Positions 61,220 to 64,000 of a DNA stretch of 64,000 bases are shown here, in pieces (within the stretch, counting starts at the first letter, position 1; every line of letters starts with the position of its first letter). The DNA comes from Soehngenia sp. (lineage in GTDB: Bacteria > Bacillota > Clostridia > Tissierellales > Tissierellaceae). Made by a program: the position numbers and the translations under genes. The stretch is taken from contig JAGXFX010000023.1 in assembly GCA_024637045.1 (NCBI GenBank), positions 1 through 64,000 of the forward strand. Reading direction: 5' to 3'. Under the pieces are notes generated by a model. It was not told where the DNA came from and did not search any database. It saw only the letters and a program-made list of their open reading frames with translations.

Positions 61220-61427
61220 CACTACTGTCCTCCTCATAAATAAATATATCTTCTACTGAAACATCAAATATCCTTGCAATTTTAAGTGCAAGTGTAACTG
61301 ATGGGCTATACTCACCTCTTTCTATCGAGCTAATGGTTTGCCTTGATACTTCTGCTAACTTTCCCAACTCTGCTTGATTTATGCCAAGCTTAGCTCTTTG
61401 AACCTTTAAATAATTGACTAAGGGCAC
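61212..61427 (-). CDS. XRE-family repressor of the DUF3169 operon
   Basis: A 71-residue HTH protein (YLKVQRAKLGINQAELGKLAEVSRQTISSIERGEYSPSVTLALKIARIFDVSVEDIF), the short YozG-like form. The GTG at 61427 with AGGAG ten bases upstream gives MPLVNYLKVQ; longer in-frame starts (TTG 61469) seem less likely. It probably represses its own promoter through the palindromes at 61485-61531 and controls DUF3169. Confidence 0.85.
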   Translation of the reverse strand: MPLVNYLKVQRAKLGINQAELGKLAEVSRQTISSIERGEYSPSVTLALKIARIFDVSVEDIFIYEEDSSDE

Positions 61428-61484
61428 ATCCCTCACTCTCCTTTTCAATAATCGCAACCTTATTGACAAGTTATCTTATAAATT

Positions 61485-61531
61485 TGACAACTATATTTGT
61501 CACAAGCTTATCAAAGACAAGTATACTTGTC
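61485..61531 (-). promoter_or_regulatory. Two palindromic operators for XRE regulator
   Basis: GACAAGTATACTTGTC at 61516-61531 is a perfect 16-bp palindrome, and TGACAA...TTGTCA at 61485-61502 is a second inverted repeat with the same half-site. A further half-site TTGACAAG lies at 61463. All are within 105 bases upstream of the XRE start. No other gene is near, so autoregulation is the simplest reading. Confidence 0.75.
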
Positions 61532-61557
61532 AACACTATTTTATAATTTCTGTATTT

Positions 61558-61603
61558 ATCTTTTGATAATGTCACCTTATAATTATCTTTTGATTATGTA
61601 ACA
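61558..61603. repeat. Tandem 19-bp direct repeat
   Basis: ATCTTTTGATAATGTCACC (61558) and ATCTTTTGATTATGTAACA (61585) agree at most positions and lie 27 bases apart, in the spacer between divergent XRE and DUF4932 genes. They may be sites for another regulator. Confidence 0.5.
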
Positions 61604-61630
61604 ATTATCGAAAAAAAAGCTCTATTGAAA

Positions 61631-61664
61631 ATCCTACCAGAGAGATCGTCTCCTTGGTAGGGGA
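61631..61664. terminator. Orphan hairpin upstream of DUF4932 gene
   Basis: CCTACCA and TGGTAGG with an inner AGAGA/TCTC stem; a T-run follows on the minus strand (ATTTTC). No minus-strand gene ends here, so it may be a leftover terminator or a regulatory hairpin. Similar to hairpins at 60281 and 62885. Confidence 0.5.
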
Positions 61665-61771
61665 TAATATTTGTTGAATTATCAACATAAGTGTATTATT
61701 ATGTTATTGTATTATCAAAGTTTTTCGGCGTATTTTAACTGATGACAAACACCTGTATTGGAGGAGTTGTA

Positions 61772-62878
61772 ATGAAAAGATTGGTAGTTTTTATGGTAGT
61801 TATAATATTATTGGTAACTGGGTGTACATCTCCAAGCTCAATACCGGATATAAAGCTAGATGACTCACGCTTTGATGGATATGAACCAGAGAAATCCCTT
61901 TACTACAATCTTGATTCAGGGATAAGGTTTAGAGTGAGTCCAATGGTTGAAGCGACATATCTTGCTGTTGAGATGGCAAAAAACAGCAATGACTTCACCA
62001 ATTACCAAAGTAATACACCCTATATTGAGGCTGGCAAGGAAAGGTTCAAGGATTTTGAGGATCATGAGTTCATTAGAATGCTCTCCTCCATGATGATTAG
62101 GGGATACACCTATGATGCGATACCCTCATCAATTTATCATTTTAATGAGAATTTTACCCTGAGGGATGATATAGAGATCAATGAGTTTACTATGAAAAGG
62201 TCCAGTGGACAGGATAATCTCGAGAAGCTTATGGTCTACCTTAAGGCATTTAGAATGGACAGTGACTTTGATTCATATTTTAGGGAGAATAAAGAGCAGT
62301 ACATAAAAATGATGGATAAAGGCCATTACATGGTAAATTCCTACAATGTAGAGGAAACAATTGAGGATTTCTACGGAAAGCCAATACAGAATTCGACAAT
62401 CACTGTCACTCCCCATGCAAAGAACGCCTATGGTGTTTCCATTGACCTTAAGACCGGATCGCTTGAGGTGCTTCCAACCCTTGGAGTATATGACGACTAC
62501 GAGATATTCATTAACGTCTTGGTCCATGAGATTTCCCACACCTATGTGAATCCACTGACTGCACAGCAGGGTGAGATTTTGGATGAAACAGAAGTATTGT
62601 ACGAACCAATAAAGAAGGAAATGTCCAACCAAGCCTACACAACCTGGGAGACAACAGTCAATGAACATATAGTCAGGGCCAACACCGCTATTATGATAAA
62701 AGACATACTTGGGGAGACAGCCTACAAAAATTCCCTCAGCAAAGATCGCGAGAGAGGCTTTAAGTATATAGACGAAGTTGTGGAGTCAGCTTCTTATTAT
62801 ATTGAAAATCGTGACGAATACCCAACTTTTGAGGATTATCATCTCGAAATCATGAAGATGTTTCTTAACCTTAAGTGA
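61772..62878 (+). CDS. DUF4932 lipoprotein with HExxH motif
   Basis: A 368-residue protein with lipoprotein signal MKRLVVFMVVIILLVTGC. The body matches DUF4932, a metallopeptidase-like domain, with zinc motif VLVHEISHTYVNPL at about residue 258 and a distal Glu in TTVNEHIVRANTA. It should act on the outside of the cell membrane as a zinc peptidase; substrate unknown. The ATG at 61772 has GGAGG eight bases upstream. Single gene followed by a strong terminator. Confidence 0.82.
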   Translation: MKRLVVFMVVIILLVTGCTSPSSIPDIKLDDSRFDGYEPEKSLYYNLDSGIRFRVSPMVEATYLAVEMAKNSNDFTNYQSNTPYIEAGKERFKDFEDHEFIRMLSSMMIRGYTYDAIPSSIYHFNENFTLRDDIEINEFTMKRSSGQDNLEKLMVYLKAFRMDSDFDSYFRENKEQYIKMMDKGHYMVNSYNVEETIEDFYGKPIQNSTITVTPHAKNAYGVSIDLKTGSLEVLPTLGVYDDYEIFINVLVHEISHTYVNPLTAQQGEILDETEVLYEPIKKEMSNQAYTTWETTVNEHIVRANTAIMIKDILGETAYKNSLSKDRERGFKYIDEVVESASYYIENRDEYPTFEDYHLEIMKMFLNLK

Positions 62879-62884
62879 AATAGA

Positions 62885-62915
62885 ACCCTACCGGGAGACT
62901 CCCTGGTAGGGTTTG
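62885..62915 (+). terminator. Terminator after DUF4932 gene
   Basis: ACCCTACC and GGTAGGGT around GGGAGACTCCC, followed by TTGTTTATTT. Confidence 0.85.
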
Positions 62916-62916
62916 T

Positions 62917-63305
62917 TTATTTAAATTCCGATAAAAAAGCCTTAATTTCCTTGGCAATCACATCAGCCTTCTCATGATGAACGTAGTGATTTGTATCAAT
63001 AAGCAGGTGCTTGTTTGTGTCTATATTTGAAAGATACCCAAGCAATGCATCCTTCTATCCAACAACTCTTGCATCTTGCTGTTCGGAAATAAAGAAGTAC
63101 ATTGGAGTGTTTATTGGAACTATTCCTTGTTCAACTGTTCTTGCATTTTCTAATTATTAACTTCAATCATACTACCTGGTGGCAAATATTCTTTAGCTTC
63201 GATTTGTAGTTGATTCTTGTGATTGATCATGGAAGCAAGCAACAGTACTAATACTATTGCGAAGATACTTGCTAAGATAATTCCAAATACCATCAAGGGT
63301 TTCAT
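62917..63305 (-). pseudogene. Alpha/beta-hydrolase pseudogene with internal deletion
   Basis: ATG at 63305 (GGGGAGGAG upstream) opens an N-terminus with membrane anchor MKPLMVFGIILASIFAIVLV and MINHKNQLQIEAKEYLPPG, ending ...SMIEVNN and a stop. Just beyond it, in another frame, EQGIVPINTPMYFFISEQQD and ..LLIDTNHYVHHEKADVIAKE are the C-terminal part of an alpha/beta hydrolase with its catalytic His, broken again by TAG at 63057-63055. The middle, including the nucleophile, is deleted. It lies beside a related intact hydrolase (63365 onward), so it may be a decayed paralogue. Confidence 0.75.
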
Positions 63306-63364
63306 ATTCTCCTCCCCAGTTTTCAACTTTGTAAAGTTTTCAATAACTCTCACAATATATCTAT

Positions 63365-64000
63365 TTAAAGCATCTTTAATAGACCTTCGTAAAACTTATG
63401 AGCATTTAGGATTACACCTTTATGGTTTTCATTTTCAATAATTTTTGATTTGATGTTTGGAAATCTATCTTTATAACCTTCCAAATTTGTCTCCCATATC
63501 TCATCATTGCCACCTATAACCTGATAGATTGGAATATTCAACTCATTTTCAGAATCTACTCCATTGTTTTTTTGATCTAATGTAGAAGCATTTTGGAGCA
63601 GCAGGCTCTCCAACATCTTTTTATCAGTGTGCTTAATCTCTTCCGTGAAAAAGTTCATTAATTCTTTCTCTGTCTTCAAAGCATAAACATTTTCAAAATC
63701 TGAGTATTTCCAGTCATACTTTCCAAGATTTCTCTTGTAATACCGTTTGACAATCGGTGTAAGTAAATCATGCTTGTATAAAAAGCCTCTAAAACCTTTA
63801 ACATCCCTCAAGCTAAGTGAGGATGCCATCAAGACCACTTCATCAATTCTGGAATCCATGGCTGCCAATTCTATGGCTATTGGCCCGCCATAAGATAATC
63901 CTATTGCTGTAATTGGACCAACCACATTGAGTTTGTCCAATAATACCTTCATATCCTTTGCATGATCCTTTATAGTAAGTTTTTCTTTTAAAGGGCTACT
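63365..64000 (-). CDS. Alpha/beta hydrolase (partial, runs off window)
   Basis: The C-terminal ~210 residues of a serine hydrolase. The nucleophile elbow is IGLSYGGPIAIEL (G-x-S-x-G), the acid is likely in GGNDEIWETNL, and the catalytic His in NENHKGVILNAHKF. The frame stays open to 64000, so the start lies outside; ATG at 63952 is too far in to be real because it lies just before the elbow. Substrate unknown. The neighbouring pseudogene is probably related. Confidence 0.85.
   Translation of the reverse strand, partial: SSPLKEKLTIKDHAKDMKVLLDKLNVVGPITAIGLSYGGPIAIELAAMDSRIDEVVLMASSLSLRDVKGFRGFLYKHDLLTPIVKRYYKRNLGKYDWKYSDFENVYALKTEKELMNFFTEEIKHTDKKMLESLLLQNASTLDQKNNGVDSENELNIPIYQVIGGNDEIWETNLEGYKDRFPNIKSKIIENENHKGVILNAHKFYEGLLKML

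Noticed and set aside
63055-63057. In-frame TAG in hydrolase fragment as pyrrolysine
   Set aside because: The gene is already broken by a large deletion and frame change; a nonsense mutation in a pseudogene explains it.
1-64000. CRISPR arrays, rRNA or tRNA genes, complete IS elements
   Set aside because: No regularly spaced repeats, no tRNA-like cloverleaf with CCA-proximal motif, and no intact transposase were found by eye on either strand.

Overview
The window is an AT-rich chromosomal segment from a low-GC Gram-positive anaerobe, most likely Clostridia/Tissierellia. The support is a strong Shine-Dalgarno before almost every gene, TTGACA/TATAAT promoters, a T-box riboswitch, lipobox lipoproteins, PepF, an EcsC protein, EFR1 ferredoxin, DUF2812/DUF3169/DUF4932/DUF5050 proteins, an encapsulin with encapsulated ferritin, and a probable selenocysteine peroxiredoxin. 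I saw no rRNA, tRNA, CRISPR array, intact insertion sequence or prophage. Genus-level placement is not possible from this window alone.

Layout. 1-1011: end of a membrane sensor gene, a decayed integrase fragment and a terminator. 1050-4278 (minus): a four-gene operon encoding a cytosolic solute-binding-protein homologue with a DUF1858-like N-terminus, a HypB/CobW-like GTPase, an ABC ATPase with no permease, and a zinc-ribbon protein; a palindromic Crp/Fnr-like site lies upstream. 4410-11242 (minus): a sulfur-metabolism cluster (ChrA, CoA-disulfide-reductase-like flavoprotein, split YeeE/YedE transporter, SLC13 permease with RCK_C domains, metallo-beta-lactamase/rhodanese). 11431-26924: mixed housekeeping and unknown genes (HTH-TPR regulator, DUF1576-like membrane protein, amidohydrolase with a clear promoter/operator, PepF, DUF2812 protein, three small membrane proteins, ABC-F ATPase, MBL protein, YczE-like protein, TtcA-like PP-loop enzyme, YchF).

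26948-31635 is a T-box-controlled arginine operon: argH, a Bacteroidetes/Xanthomonas-type argG, a GNAT acetyltransferase and an M20 deacetylase. That set recalls the N-acetylcitrulline variant of arginine synthesis. 31701-39256 holds a two-component system, an EamA exporter, a CcdA/TlpA thiol-redox pair, a MATE pump and a K+ channel. 39290-41854 (minus) is an iron/oxidative-stress block: peroxiredoxin with in-frame UGA at the peroxidatic position, radical SAM enzyme, encapsulated ferritin, encapsulin shell. 41974-50584 holds YjbQ, a DAACS symporter, EFR1, EcsC, OsmC, a DUF5050 protein and four GNAT proteins.

The most unusual system is 50659-57160 (minus). It is an ABC oligopeptide-type transporter operon in which both permeases are fused to M28-peptidase-like extracellular domains in mirror order (M28-DppB and DppC-M28). 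The M28 metal ligands are almost all replaced, and there is no separate solute-binding protein. I infer that inactive peptidase folds may have taken over substrate capture.

57181-64000 looks eroded and recombined: a frameshifted DUF362 ferredoxin gene, a cyclase-family gene, a frameshifted small Cys protein, two copies of a promoter-region repeat, a 15-bp direct repeat spanning about 2.5 kb, a DUF3169/XRE pair with palindromic operators, a DUF4932 lipoprotein, and an internally deleted alpha/beta-hydrolase pseudogene next to a related hydrolase that runs off the window.
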